From Cyclobacteriaceae bacterium (GTDB lineage Bacteria; Bacteroidota; Bacteroidia; Cytophagales; Cyclobacteriaceae): 64,000 nucleotides of DNA. The translations under genes were made by a program, and so were the position numbers. The DNA lies in NCBI GenBank assembly GCA_019694875.1, contig JAIBBC010000004.1, positions 62,001 to 126,000 on the forward strand. The letters run 5' to 3'. Positions 27,125 through 38,000 of the stretch are shown piece after piece; within the stretch, counting starts at the first letter, position 1, and every line of letters begins with the position of its first letter. Under the pieces are notes generated by a model that searched no databases, had not been told where the DNA came from, and saw only the letters and a program-made list of their open reading frames with translations.

Positions 27125-28621
27125 TTACAGCTTAAAAGTGTTTAGCGCGTCTGCAATTTTGCGGTCGTTGGCAAGCCTCGGCACTTTATTTTGACCGCCC
27201 AATTTGCCCTGCGATTTCATGTAATCGATGAACGCATTTTTCTTCAGGCTGCTCACGGTAAGTGTACGGAGAATGCTGCCGGTGATCAGGTCATCGTAAT
27301 ACACATTGAGCTTCCGCAGATTGTTATCCAGTTCGAGTTCAAATGCACGCAAGTCAACAGGCATCTTTGTAAACTCAATAAACCATTCGTGATGAGGCAG
27401 GCCCTCAGATGGCGTTACCTGCGGAGCAACGGTGAATTCGACAATCCCCGCTTCCGGGAATTTTTCCATGGTGAACTTCATCGCCTTCTCGACCTCTTCA
27501 CCTATCACATGCTCGCCAAAGGCTGAAATAAAATGCTTGATGCGGCCTGTTACCAGAATGCGATACGGATTTTTGGAAACAAATTTCACCGTGTCGCCAA
27601 TGGAATAACCCCAGAGCCCTGCATTGTTATTGATGATCACCGCATAGTTCTTTCCAAGTTCAACTTCCTCAATGCTCAGCCTAGTTGGGCTTTCGTTGAA
27701 ATATTCATCTGTAGGAATGAACTCGAAAAATATCCCGTGGTTTAGCAACAGCAGCAACCCTTGTTCATGTTGCGAATCCTGGTATGCGATAAAACCTTCC
27801 GATGCAGGATAGGTCTCGATAGAATCAATTTTCTTTCCAATCGATTCAAACAGTTTGGCGCGATACGGTTCAAAGTTCACTCCGCCATACACAAACATGG
27901 AGAAGTTTGGGAACACATCTTTTATTTTTTTGCCGGTTCTGGCTTCGATACGGTCGAAGTACATTTGAACCCAGGGCGGAATACCTGAGATCAGTGTCAT
28001 ATTCGCATGAAGCGTTTCTTCAATGATCGTATCAAGCTTTAACTCCCAGTCTTCAATACAATTGGTTTCGTAACTCGGCTTTTGATTCGTTCTCAAATAT
28101 CCCGGAACGTGATGATTAACAATACCGGAAAGTCGCCCGGTTTTAATGCCTGCTTTCTCGTCAAGCACCGGACTGCCGGAAAGAAAAATCAGATTACCAT
28201 CAAGAAAGTCGGCTTTTCCCGTTTCATGTACATAGCTCAACAATGCGTTGCGTGCGCTGTTGATGTGATAGGGAACGGATTCTTTCGACAGCGGGATATA
28301 TTTCGTGCCGGATGTTGTGCCGGAAGTTTTTGCGAAGTAGGCGGGTTTGCCTTTCCACAACACGTCCGGCTCGCCTTTCGTAACTTTTTCAATATAGGGT
28401 TTCAGCTCTTCGTAGTCTCTTACCGGAACATTTCGCTTAAAGTCTTCATACGACTTTATGGAGCCGAAATTGTGATCTTTCCCGAACGCGGTATGGGCTG
28501 CTTCCCGAACGAGGTACTGTCTCAACCGCTCCTGGTACTCATGCGGGTTTTGTGACCATTTTTTAGTTTCTGCGGCTATATATGCTGCGAACGGCTTTGC
28601 CAGTATTGACCGTATTCCCAT
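27125..28621 (-). CDS. GH3-family adenylating enzyme
   Basis: 498 residues. The phosphate-binding loop AKTSGTTSGTK (about 97-107) and blocks IPPWVQMYFDRIEARTG, YPASEGFIAYQD, NNNAGLWGYSIGD and SAFGEHVIGEEVE are those of the GH3 family, acyl-adenylate-forming enzymes that in plants join amino acids to jasmonate or auxin. Bacterial members are common in Bacteroidota but their substrates are mostly unknown. I chose the ATG at 28621; the frame extends 72 codons upstream but that part overlaps the htrA start region and does not look like family sequence. A box TACCTTGC lies 6 nt upstream. Confidence 0.88.
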   Translation of the reverse strand: MGIRSILAKPFAAYIAAETKKWSQNPHEYQERLRQYLVREAAHTAFGKDHNFGSIKSYEDFKRNVPVRDYEELKPYIEKVTKGEPDVLWKGKPAYFAKTSGTTSGTKYIPLSKESVPYHINSARNALLSYVHETGKADFLDGNLIFLSGSPVLDEKAGIKTGRLSGIVNHHVPGYLRTNQKPSYETNCIEDWELKLDTIIEETLHANMTLISGIPPWVQMYFDRIEARTGKKIKDVFPNFSMFVYGGVNFEPYRAKLFESIGKKIDSIETYPASEGFIAYQDSQHEQGLLLLLNHGIFFEFIPTDEYFNESPTRLSIEEVELGKNYAVIINNNAGLWGYSIGDTVKFVSKNPYRILVTGRIKHFISAFGEHVIGEEVEKAMKFTMEKFPEAGIVEFTVAPQVTPSEGLPHHEWFIEFTKMPVDLRAFELELDNNLRKLNVYYDDLITGSILRTLTVSSLKKNAFIDYMKSQGKLGGQNKVPRLANDRKIADALNTFKL

Positions 28622-28627
28622 AGATTT

Positions 28628-28635
28628 GCAAGGTA
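28628..28635 (-). promoter_or_regulatory. Putative -7 box directly before the GH3-type gene
   Basis: On the minus strand TACCTTGC stands 6 nt before the ATG at 28621. It is the same octamer seen 3 nt before the mutase gene start at 31797. Confidence 0.35.
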
Positions 28636-28742
28636 TGAAAATTTGATGCGAGCCCTGAACAATTTTCCGGTTGGCAGAACAGAATGCCGGTAAAAACGTT
28701 AAACTTTCCAGTGTGCTCGTGCATCGATAGTCGGGAAAAATT

Positions 28743-30170
28743 ATGAAGACAGTTAAAATTATTGTGATCGCAAGTCTGGCAGGGTTTGCCGGAGCGTTTC
28801 TATGTATCAAGCTGATGATCAATCCGGAAGCAGCCAATCAGAACCCCATGAGTTTCCAGCAGGTATCGCTGGAGGGTTCGGGCAATTATTCACCATCAAC
28901 AACCACCACAACAAATGTTATCCCGGAAGCGCCTGTCGATTTCAGTCTCGCTGCTTCACGGGCAATTCCAAGTGTGGTGTACATTAACAGTCTTTCGCAG
29001 GGAGCTTCGTATTCCTATTGGGACATGCTGTTTGGCGGTGGCGGATCACAGACCCGTGTGAGCAGCGGTTCAGGTGTTATTTTTAAGTCGGACGGATACA
29101 TTGTTACCAACAATCACGTGGTGGGCTCTGCCGAAAAAATTGAAGTTGTTTACAACAAGCGTGTGTATGATGCCGAACTGATCGGGACAGACCCGTCAAC
29201 AGACCTGGCAGTTCTAAAAATTAAAGCCAGCAACTTACCGGCTATCACGCTGGGAACATCTCAATCCCTGCAGGTTGGTGAATGGGTTGTAGCTGTCGGA
29301 AATCCGTTTTCGCTTTCATCGACCGTAACGGCAGGTATTGTAAGCGCGAAAGGAAGACGAATCGGTATTCTCGAAGACAAGTTTCCAATTGAATCGTTTA
29401 TTCAGACCGATGCCGCAATTAATCCTGGTAACAGTGGTGGTGCATTGGTAAACAAAAACGGAGACCTGGTAGGAATCAACACAGCCATCCTCTCGCGCAC
29501 CGGAAGCTATACAGGTTATGCATTTGCTGTTCCGGTAGACATCGCCAGGAAAGTTGTTGACGACCTGATCAAATACGGCATCGTTCAAAAAGGATTTTAT
29601 GGCGGAAGCGTAGTCGACTACGACTACCAATACGCACGCAAATACAATCTGGGTGATGTGGTAGATTTTAACGGCATATTCCTGGAAAGCGTGGAAGATA
29701 AAGGTCCTGCTGCTCAGGCTGGATTAAAAGCAGGTGATATTATTACCAAAATAAATGATGTGCCGGTTAACAGCGTGAGCACGTTTGAAGAGGAAATCAG
29801 CTACCGTTATCCGGGCGATAAAGTTTCGATTACCTATTTGCGTAACGGTAAAGCTGCAACTGTTTCGCTCACCCTCGTGAACCGAACCGGAACAACGGAA
29901 AAAGTATCGCGGAAAATTGTGAGCTCGAAAACACTCGGGGCACAGCTTGAAGCCACCGACTATGGCGTTAAGGTATTCAAGATCGATGATGAAGGGTACA
30001 TGAAGCGTTTGGGCGTTCCGGAAAACTACACCATCATTTCAATTAACCGGGTAAAGGTTGACGATCCGGAAGAGGTGATAGAATTCTTCGAGAAATACAA
30101 AGGACGTGTGAGCCTCTATGGCGTGAACGGTGCGCGGGAAGTGATCCCGTACACATTCTTACTGCGTTAA
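28743..30170 (+). CDS. HtrA/DegP-family periplasmic serine protease
   Basis: 475 residues: an N-terminal membrane anchor or signal, a trypsin-like domain with catalytic His125 (NNHVV), Asp154 (STDLAVLKI) and Ser231 (GNSGG), then a PDZ domain (GPAAQAGLKAGDIITKINDVPV) and a second, weaker PDZ-like region (LGVPENYTIISINRVKV). HtrA proteins degrade or refold damaged envelope proteins. The Gly-Ser rich loop at about 98-110 fits the flexible LA loop. It starts 122 bp from the divergent GH3-type gene and ends directly against dnaA, with no base between the stop codons. Confidence 0.94.
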   Translation: MKTVKIIVIASLAGFAGAFLCIKLMINPEAANQNPMSFQQVSLEGSGNYSPSTTTTTNVIPEAPVDFSLAASRAIPSVVYINSLSQGASYSYWDMLFGGGGSQTRVSSGSGVIFKSDGYIVTNNHVVGSAEKIEVVYNKRVYDAELIGTDPSTDLAVLKIKASNLPAITLGTSQSLQVGEWVVAVGNPFSLSSTVTAGIVSAKGRRIGILEDKFPIESFIQTDAAINPGNSGGALVNKNGDLVGINTAILSRTGSYTGYAFAVPVDIARKVVDDLIKYGIVQKGFYGGSVVDYDYQYARKYNLGDVVDFNGIFLESVEDKGPAAQAGLKAGDIITKINDVPVNSVSTFEEEISYRYPGDKVSITYLRNGKAATVSLTLVNRTGTTEKVSRKIVSSKTLGAQLEATDYGVKVFKIDDEGYMKRLGVPENYTIISINRVKVDDPEEVIEFFEKYKGRVSLYGVNGAREVIPYTFLLR

Positions 30171-31583
30171 TCAGTTCATCCGCAGCTTCAGCTTCTTGCC
30201 AAGTTCATCAACCGACAGCTTGAAGTTGGAGTCTGTTTTCATCATGTCTTCCACCGATTCCAGCGCATGGATAACGGTGCTGTGATCGCGGCCGCCAAAG
30301 TTCTCGCCAATCAGCGCAAGCGTTAACTGTGTGTAACGCTTGCAGAAGTACATCGCCACCTGGCGCGGAATTACGATTTCCCGTTTTTTGATTTTGCTTT
30401 TCAGCGATTCGAGATCAACCTTGAAATATTCAGATACGGTTTTCTGAATAAAGTCGACACTTACATCAGACTGGATTTCTTTGATAATGTTTTTCAAAAC
30501 TTCCTTCGCAAGCTCAAGGTCAATATTCTTTTTAAGAAGCGTTGCATGGAAAATCAATGAGTTCAGCACACCTTCCATGTCGCGAAGGTTGGTATCTACA
30601 CTATACGCCAGGTATTCGGCAACTTCTGTTGGAATGTCTATTCCATCAGCCTGCATTTTGCGATGGATGATGGCAAGCTTGGTTTCAAAATCAGGTTCCT
30701 GCAAATCGGCCGTAAGGCCCCACTTGAAACGCGAAAGCAATCTTTCCTGGAAACCCTTCATATCGCGTGGCGGGCAATCGCTGGTCATGATAATCTGCTT
30801 GCCCGACTGGTGAAGCTGGTTGAAAATATGGAAGAAGATTTCCTGCGTCTTTTCGCGACCCGCGAGGAACTGCACGTCATCGAGGATCAGCAAATCAACC
30901 TGCAGGTAAAAATTCTGGAACTCCTGCAGTTTGTGATTCTGAAGCGCGTTCAGGAACTGCGTGGTAAAATCATTCTGATCGACATACAGAACAATTTTAT
31001 TTGGCATGTTATTGCGGATCTCATTTCCAATGGCTTGCACCAGATGTGTTTTACCCACGCCTACTCCGCCATACAACATCAGCGGGTTAAATGAGGTCGT
31101 TCCCGGCTTCTTGGCAACAGCCACGCCCGCAGAACGCGCCAGGCGGTTACAGTCGCCCTCCACGAAGTTTTCGAACGTGTAGGCCGGATTTAGCCGGGAG
31201 TTTACAGTGAGCGGATTTAAGGCCTTAAATTGAAACGGAGAATACTCATCGCCCACCCCGTTGGATTGGCGCTTGCCGCCCATCCCGTTAGGGTAGTGTA
31301 CAGCCACAGGCGGATTTGTGGTATTTCCGCTGTCGACAATCACCGAATATTCAAGACGGCCTGAAGGGCCTAAAACTGTTGTGAGCGCCTTTTTTAAAAC
31401 CGGAACGTAGTTGTCTTCGAGCCACTCGTAAAAGAATTGTGACGGCACCTGAATCGTTAACACATCACCTTCCACCTTTAACGGTACAATGGGTTTAAAC
31501 CAGGTATTAAAATTCTCTTCCCCTACGCTTCCTTTTATAACTTCAAGACAGTCAGTCCAGACGGTTCCGTAGTCTACTTCCAT
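30171..31583 (-). CDS. dnaA: Chromosomal replication initiator DnaA
   Basis: 470 residues with the four DnaA domains: N-terminal helicase-loading domain (DCLEVIKGSVGEENFNTWF), variable linker, AAA+ domain (Walker A GGVGVGKTH at 172-180; Walker B LLILDDVQFL) and the DNA-binding domain with the signature FGGRDHSTVIHALE. It melts oriC and loads the helicase. The gene stands alone; the usual neighbours dnaN, recF and gyrB are absent, and I see no cluster of TTATCCACA-type boxes in the adjoining gap, so oriC is not evident here. Confidence 0.97.
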   Translation of the reverse strand: MEVDYGTVWTDCLEVIKGSVGEENFNTWFKPIVPLKVEGDVLTIQVPSQFFYEWLEDNYVPVLKKALTTVLGPSGRLEYSVIVDSGNTTNPPVAVHYPNGMGGKRQSNGVGDEYSPFQFKALNPLTVNSRLNPAYTFENFVEGDCNRLARSAGVAVAKKPGTTSFNPLMLYGGVGVGKTHLVQAIGNEIRNNMPNKIVLYVDQNDFTTQFLNALQNHKLQEFQNFYLQVDLLILDDVQFLAGREKTQEIFFHIFNQLHQSGKQIIMTSDCPPRDMKGFQERLLSRFKWGLTADLQEPDFETKLAIIHRKMQADGIDIPTEVAEYLAYSVDTNLRDMEGVLNSLIFHATLLKKNIDLELAKEVLKNIIKEIQSDVSVDFIQKTVSEYFKVDLESLKSKIKKREIVIPRQVAMYFCKRYTQLTLALIGENFGGRDHSTVIHALESVEDMMKTDSNFKLSVDELGKKLKLRMN

Positions 31584-31759
31584 TGAGCTTTCGATTTGGT
31601 GGATTTTGCTTCCTTTTTTAGAGAAAGGGAGACAAAGATGTGAAAAAAGGAGTTAACAAATCAATACCATTTCCTATTGATTTTCTCAAAAAAAATCGTG
31701 ACATGGTAAATGATTTTTTAACAGCAAAACACGGTTCAAAAATTTCCGAAACGTGTTGT

Positions 31760-31779
31760 TCAATCGTTTGAACGATTGA
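31760..31779. promoter_or_regulatory. 20-bp palindrome upstream of the fused mutase gene
   Basis: TCAATCGTT-TG-AACGATTGA is a perfect 9-bp inverted repeat with a 2-bp centre, ending 17 bp before the mutase ATG at 31797. The size and symmetry fit a dimeric repressor site, for example TetR- or GntR-type. The regulator is not in the window. Confidence 0.5.
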
Positions 31780-31785
31780 TTTTGT

Positions 31786-31793
31786 TACCTTGC
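31786..31793 (+). promoter_or_regulatory. Putative -7 box directly before the mutase gene
   Basis: TACCTTGC lies 3 nt before the ATG at 31797 and just after the 20-bp palindrome. If it is the promoter, a protein on the palindrome would block polymerase. Confidence 0.35.
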
Positions 31794-31796
31794 GAT

Positions 31797-34700
31797 ATGT
31801 CATCCGGCAGCTCATCCGACAAAATTTTTTCCATTCCAACGCGCGCAGATTGGGTTCTGGCGGCAGCCAAAGAAAATGAAGGAAAAAATCCTGACGAAAC
31901 GCTTAACTGGAAGGTCGAAACAATAGACGGAGGGGCGTACTACGACAAATCCGATCGGCCAAAAAAAGTTTTTCACCTTCCCGTTTCCGGGAATGAGTTT
32001 TTGGGGCCGCGCACATGGCATAACCTGCCACAGATTACAGTTGTAGACTCCCGAAAGGCAAATCAGGTCGCGCTTGATCATCTGAAAAACGGAGCAGACG
32101 GTGTTCTGTTTGATATCCGCACCAGCAAAAGCTTCGATCTGAACGTTTTACTCGAAGCAATCGAATGGCCGTACTGCATGATTGCATTTTTGGCGGGCAA
32201 ACCACAATTGGAATTACTAAAGCCAATCCCGCAACTTGCAAAAAACCGAAAATGGGATGTTCATTCGTTAACCGGATTTATCCTATGGGAGAATGAAGTG
32301 CCCGATGCATCCGGTGATTTCGAAGAGTTAACGCAGTTTAGTGCCTCCGGGATATTTGTCGATGAACCAACCGATGCGATTACCCAACTCAGCCGGGTGA
32401 TTTCAACAGCATCGAAAATAAAAACCGGAAAAAGCATTACCGTGTCGTTGCCGGTTGGCCCGGACTTTTTTCTTGAACTGGCCAAACTCAAAGCTTTACG
32501 CGCATTGTTGGTTGAAAATTCAGCACACAACATTTTTATTCACGCCCGGTCAACAGCCTGGGTTTCCCAATCTTTTCAGCCACATGGCAACTTGTTGAAA
32601 AGCACAACAGCCGCGATGGCTGCAATTGCCGGTGGTTGCGATGCCTTAACGGTTTATGCCGAACAGGAAACCGATGGCATGATGAACCGCATTGCGAGAA
32701 ACGTGTCGAATATTCTTCGCGAAGAATCTTATTTGAACAAAGTGGCTGATGCTACGGCCGGTTCATACTACGTAGATGCATTAACCCAACAGATTATTGA
32801 ACAGGTCAGGGCGAAGCTGACAACCGTTTTAAATAATCAAAGCCTGTCGCACGATTCGAAACAGCTGTCGTGGACCTCGCCTGAAGGAATTGAGATTAAA
32901 CCATCTTATTCAGCAGAAGATACCCAACCCTTAACCCATCTCGATTTTACAGCCGGGCTTCCACCCTACCTGCGCGGGCCGTATGCAACAATGTATACGA
33001 TCCGGCCCTGGACAGTACGTCAATATGCTGGGTTCTCGACCGCGCGCGATTCAAATGCATTCTACAGGAGAAACCTGGCAGCAGGCCAGCGCGGACTTTC
33101 TGTAGCATTCGACCTCGCCACGCACCGCGGTTATGATTCGGACCATGAACGCGTTTCAGGCGATGTCGGAAAAGCAGGCGTTGCCATTGACTCCGTTCTT
33201 GACATGAAGATTCTGTTCGATCAGATTCCGCTTGATAAGATGTCGGTGTCGATGACCATGAACGGAGCCGTGATTCCGATCCTGGCGTTTTACATCGTGG
33301 CTGCTGAAGAGCAGGGCGTAAAACCAGAACAACTGAACGGTACCATTCAGAACGACATCCTGAAAGAATTCATGGTGCGCAACACGTACATCTATCCGCC
33401 AACACCCTCCATGCGAATTGTGTCGGATATTTTTGCGTACACGTCCAAGCACATGCCGAAGTTCAATTCCATCAGCATCAGCGGCTATCACATGCACGAA
33501 GCTGGCGCCCCGGCACACATTGAACTTGCTTACACGCTGGCAGACGGGATGGAATACATTCGCTCTGGCATACAGGCCGGAATTAATATCGATGACTTTG
33601 CTCCAAGGCTTTCATTCTTTTGGGGTATTGGAATGAACTTTTACATGGAGATTGCCAAGATGCGGGCCGGAAGGTTGTTATGGTCGCGGATCGTAAAGCA
33701 ATTCAATCCGAAGAATCCGAAGTCGATGGCGTTGCGCACGCATTGCCAGACCTCCGGCTGGAGCCTGACCGAACAGGACCCGTACAACAACGTAACCCGC
33801 ACGTGTGTGGAAGCTATGGCTGCCGTGCTGGGCGGAACACAATCATTACATACGAACTCACTGGATGAAGCCATTGCGTTGCCAACCGACTTCTCTGCAC
33901 GCATCGCCCGCAATACACAACTCTTCATTGAAAAAGAAACAGGCGTTACGCGTGTAGTTGATCCGCTTGGCGGATCGTATTACGTTGAAACGCTAACCGC
34001 AGAGCTTGCCAGTAAAGCGTGGGAACTGATTGAAGAAGTTGAAAAGCTTGGCGGAATGACAAAAGCAATTGAAAGCGGCATTCCGAAAATGCGCATTGAA
34101 CAGGCTGCAGCCGCGAAGCAGGCCCGCATCGATTCCGGAAAAGATGTAATTGTTGGGGTGAATAAATATCAAACGGATGCTAAGCCCGACTTCGACATCC
34201 TGGAAGTGGATAATCATGCCGTACGTGTTGAGCAGATTGAGCGTTTGCAGAAACTGAAAATCGAAAGAAACAATACTGCTGTTCAGGCTGCGCTGGATAG
34301 TTTAACCGCAGCAGCAAAATCCGGCAACGGAAACCTGCTTGAACTCGCTATTGATGCTGCACGCAAGCGTGCCACACTGGGAGAAATTTCATCCGCGTTG
34401 GAAAATGCGTTCGGCCGATACAAAGCCGCGATCAGATCGATTTCCGGTGTATATTCGGGAGCCATGAAAAACCAGAAGCAGTTCGAGGATGCCCGAAAAC
34501 TTTCCGATGATTTTGCGAAACTGGATGGTCGCAGGCCGCGAATACTCGTTGCCAAAATGGGTCAGGACGGTCACGACCGGGGAGCGAAAGTAATTGCCAC
34601 CAGTTTTGCGGATCTTGGTTTTGATGTGGACATCGGACCTCTGTTTCAAACCCCCGATGAGGTGGCGTTGCAGGCAGCCGAAAACGATGTTCACATTGTG

Positions 34701-34928
34701 GGCGCGTCCAGTCTTGCGGGTGGCCACAAAACCCTTATTCCCGAATTAATTGCTGCGTTGAAAAAAATCAATCGTGAGGACATCATGGTTGTTGCGGGTG
34801 GAGTTATTCCGGCTCAGGATTATGATTTTCTCTACAAATCAGGTGTTTCTTTTATTTTCGGGCCGGGAACTGTGATCGCGGAAGCGGCACAGGAAATTCT
34901 CAAAAAATTAATACGCAATTACGCATAA
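31797..34928 (+). CDS. Methylmalonyl-CoA mutase, small and large subunits fused in one chain
   Basis: 1043 residues in two parts. Residues 1 to about 375 look like a shortened small subunit (MutA type): GSYYVDALT and [13 protein letters not shown] echo the barrel of the large subunit. From about 381 ([22 protein letters not shown]) to the end is a complete large subunit, with the acyl-CoA barrel ([47 protein letters not shown]) and a C-terminal B12 domain with DGHDRG (His926). The enzyme interconverts methylmalonyl-CoA and succinyl-CoA. The small-subunit part has no B12 domain. Order differs from IcmF, which has a G domain in the middle. I start at the ATG 31797; a TTG at 31776 lies in the palindrome. 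Confidence 0.93.
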   Translation: MSSGSSSDKIFSIPTRADWVLAAAKENEGKNPDETLNWKVETIDGGAYYDKSDRPKKVFHLPVSGNEFLGPRTWHNLPQITVVDSRKANQVALDHLKNGADGVLFDIRTSKSFDLNVLLEAIEWPYCMIAFLAGKPQLELLKPIPQLAKNRKWDVHSLTGFILWENEVPDASGDFEELTQFSASGIFVDEPTDAITQLSRVISTASKIKTGKSITVSLPVGPDFFLELAKLKALRALLVENSAHNIFIHARSTAWVSQSFQPHGNLLKSTTAAMAAIAGGCDALTVYAEQETDGMMNRIARNVSNILREESYLNKVADATAGSYYVDALTQQIIEQVRAKLTTVLNNQSLSHDSKQLSWTSPEGIEIKPSYSAEDTQPLTHLDFTAGLPPYLRGPYATMYTIRPWTVRQYAGFSTARDSNAFYRRNLAAGQRGLSVAFDLATHRGYDSDHERVSGDVGKAGVAIDSVLDMKILFDQIPLDKMSVSMTMNGAVIPILAFYIVAAEEQGVKPEQLNGTIQNDILKEFMVRNTYIYPPTPSMRIVSDIFAYTSKHMPKFNSISISGYHMHEAGAPAHIELAYTLADGMEYIRSGIQAGINIDDFAPRLSFFWGIGMNFYMEIAKMRAGRLLWSRIVKQFNPKNPKSMALRTHCQTSGWSLTEQDPYNNVTRTCVEAMAAVLGGTQSLHTNSLDEAIALPTDFSARIARNTQLFIEKETGVTRVVDPLGGSYYVETLTAELASKAWELIEEVEKLGGMTKAIESGIPKMRIEQAAAAKQARIDSGKDVIVGVNKYQTDAKPDFDILEVDNHAVRVEQIERLQKLKIERNNTAVQAALDSLTAAAKSGNGNLLELAIDAARKRATLGEISSALENAFGRYKAAIRSISGVYSGAMKNQKQFEDARKLSDDFAKLDGRRPRILVAKMGQDGHDRGAKVIATSFADLGFDVDIGPLFQTPDEVALQAAENDVHIVGASSLAGGHKTLIPELIAALKKINREDIMVVAGGVIPAQDYDFLYKSGVSFIFGPGTVIAEAAQEILKKLIRNYA

Positions 34929-35013
34929 CAGGCCTTAACCAGCGCTGGGTTTTGGGTGTAAATCGTCCGTAAATTCTTACCTTACAAATCAAAATTTTAA
35001 ATCCCATTTTGCT

Positions 35014-38000
35014 ATGAAAGCAATCCGGTTGATGTGTGTGCTCGCGCTTGTGTTATCTCTTGCCGCTTGCGGATCTCTTGACAAAAAACTTACGAAAGTT
35101 GACGCTGCTTATAATTCCGGGGACTACTCTTCTGCCTCATCGGGATTGGCGAAATACAAAAAGAAAGTCACATCAAAATTCGGCCAGAGCAACAAGTTTA
35201 TGCCGGGTTATTATATCCGCGAAGCAAGGATTAATCTTAACTCCGGTTTGTTGTCGGGATTTGAAACCAGCATCACCAATGCAATCAACGCCAGTGCGAC
35301 TGTTTACGGTGAAACGACCGCGAATCACGCACAAACACTGGCTGATGTAGCGGAAACGTATAACCAATACGGCAACTACCGGTTAGCCCGTCAGTATTCT
35401 GAAAAAGCGCGCGACATTGTTAGCGCCATCACTCCTGAAGAGCCTGTTTTAAAGTCACGCATCGAACTTGAACTTGCGGAAGCCATGATCGGCCAGGGTT
35501 CTTACAACGAAGCGCTTGATATCCTTGCCAGCAACGATAAACTTCTTGTGGGCCGCGCGGTAGAGAAAGAAACCTACGTGGAGGATGGCAAGATTAAAAA
35601 TCGGTTTATTTCTGAATCTGAACTCGATACACGTTTCAGTGCTTATGCCAAGCTCCTAACGTTAACTGCTTATGCACACTCCAAGCAGGGCTACATCGAT
35701 GAGGCAGACAGTGAATTCAAAAAAGCGCATGAATGGATCGATAAGAACAAACGCTTCATGAAAAGTACCAATCTAGCATTGGTATATAACGACTTCCTTT
35801 ACCTGGGCATGTTTGTTGAAAATAATAACGGTAAAGTTCCACCACATCTGGAGGAGAAATATCTGGATTACAGTGACCTGTTGAGCAAGCTAAAAGGTCG
35901 AACATCTCCTTCGGTCCCTCTGGGGCACGATATCTACCTGGCTTATCTCGATCAGCTTCAGCGTGAGGAAAGTAACAACCGTTACGCTAACCTGAAATCG
36001 GAATACGACCGCATGCTCGGGAAGTACTTCAACAAATTGAGTTTGATGAACGTAAATCTGAAAGCCATTGAATTCAATTCAAAGCTCAAGAAAGAAAAAA
36101 CGAAATCCCTGGAGGCTGACGCGAACACCGTTTTAGCATCCAGCAATCTTCCGCAGTACTATAAAACCCGTATCCGGACACTTGAATTTCTGGCAGATTT
36201 GTCAGTCCAACTGAAGAGGTATTCAATGGTAGAGAAATACCTGAACGACATTATCGAAATTAAGAAAGAACTTTGCGGTGATAATACAGTCGAGTATCAT
36301 TTGGCACGCATCCAACTTGCAATCTATTACCTCGACTACACTAACAAGATCGATGAAGCGAAGAAAATTTTTGAAGATAGTTACACAAATGTTGTAGCGA
36401 AGCAAATCGCACCGAAGCATAAGGACAAACTCACCATTCTCTTCAGTCTTGCCCGTCTTTATGAACTAACCGACAACTACACTAACGCAAATAATATTCT
36501 AAAAGAGGCAGTGACTACAGCACGGTTTAAGTATAGACGTGACGTGCCGGAATATGCTGCCGCTCTTGATCAGCTTGCTCAAATGGAAATCAAGATCGGG
36601 GACTATTCCGAAGCCCAAGATCACATTGAAGAAGCGCTGCCAATACTTGAAAAAGTTAGAAAAGAAAATGAATGGATAGCCCAGTACATTCATGCTATTG
36701 AAACGCAGGCGAGATTGTATGGAATAAAAGGCATGTTTGATGAAGCCCAGGATAATCTGGATGATTCCCGAAAACTGATCAGAAAAGCCGAGGTACCGAT
36801 TGGCGATGAACTTTCAACAGCCGCTGAGCTTTCATCCTTGTTTATTCAACTCGGCCGCTATGCCGATACCGACCGATTGCTGACAACGCTGATTACTGAA
36901 AATGAAAAACTCTTCGGAGCATCTTCCATCCGGCTGATTGAACCGCTTGTAAACCGTGGTAAAATTCAACTCGCGAAAGGCGACTATACCGAAGCTGAAA
37001 AAACTGCGCAGCGGGCGAACCAGATTGCCGTGAAAACCTATACTGAAAATTCAACCAAAACAGCAGCTACCCAACGCCTTTTAAGCGACATCTACTATAC
37101 GTTGGGTGACTACGATAAGGCTGAGTCGAATATCAAGAAAGCCCTTGTTAGCCAGGAAAAACAATTTACCCGCAAACATGTTGAGGTGGCTAAATCCCTT
37201 TCACAGCTGGGCTTGATCAAGTTTTACAAAGGTGACAGCCGAAAAGACGTTGAGAACATGATGCTGGATGCCCGCAATATTGTGGGCGACAAGCTCGGAA
37301 AAGACAACCCGCTCTATGCGGACATTCTCAAAAATCTGGCGGTGGTTTACATCTCTGAAAAGAAATATGATTTAGCGTTCAACTCGCTGACCATTGCCGA
37401 AGCCATCTGGCGTGCAAAAACCGGAACGAAAAACAACATCAATGCAGCCAGCATTTATACGCTTACCGGTGATGTGTATTATCAGCAAAAAAATTATAAA
37501 AAGGCGGACGAATTCTATTCAAAAGCCAAAAAGCTGTACAAGGACTTCTTCAGCGAATCACATCCGGAATACGTGAAGGTGCTTTCGAAACTGAGCAAGG
37601 TTTACTACATGCAGAAAGACTACAAGGCCGCAAAAGCGAACATCGAACAGTCGCTGAACCAGTACGAAGGATTTATTAAAACCTATTTCCCTGCGCTTAG
37701 CGAGCGTGAAAAAGCCAAGTACTGGAATACCATAAAGGGTGATTTCGAGTTTTACAACACGCTCGCACTCGGTCAACTGGAAGACTTCCGCGACCTGGCA
37801 GGCAAAGTTTATAACTACCAGCTGCTTACAAAAGCTCTCCTGCTAAGTTCGTCTATTAAAATCCGCGAACGCATTCTGAACAGCAAGGATGAAGAGCTTA
37901 AGGCACAGTACAACGAATGGGTTGAGAAAAAAGAACTCATGACACTCGCACTCTCCATGAGCCCGCAACAGCTCGTTGAAAACGAAATTGATCCGGCCGT

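Noticed and set aside
28622-28837. N-terminal extension of the GH3-type protein by 72 codons
   Set aside because: The extension runs across the htrA start region, does not look like family sequence, and the ATG at 28621 gives a normal GH3 start.
31584-31796. Possible oriC next to dnaA
   Set aside because: The gap is AT-rich, but I find no cluster of TTATCCACA-like boxes, and dnaN, recF or gyrB do not adjoin. A strand-skew plot of the genome would decide.
34929-35013. Terminator at the CCAGCGCTGG palindrome after the mutase gene
   Set aside because: The palindrome has no loop and the following bases are not a T run, so it is a weak candidate only.
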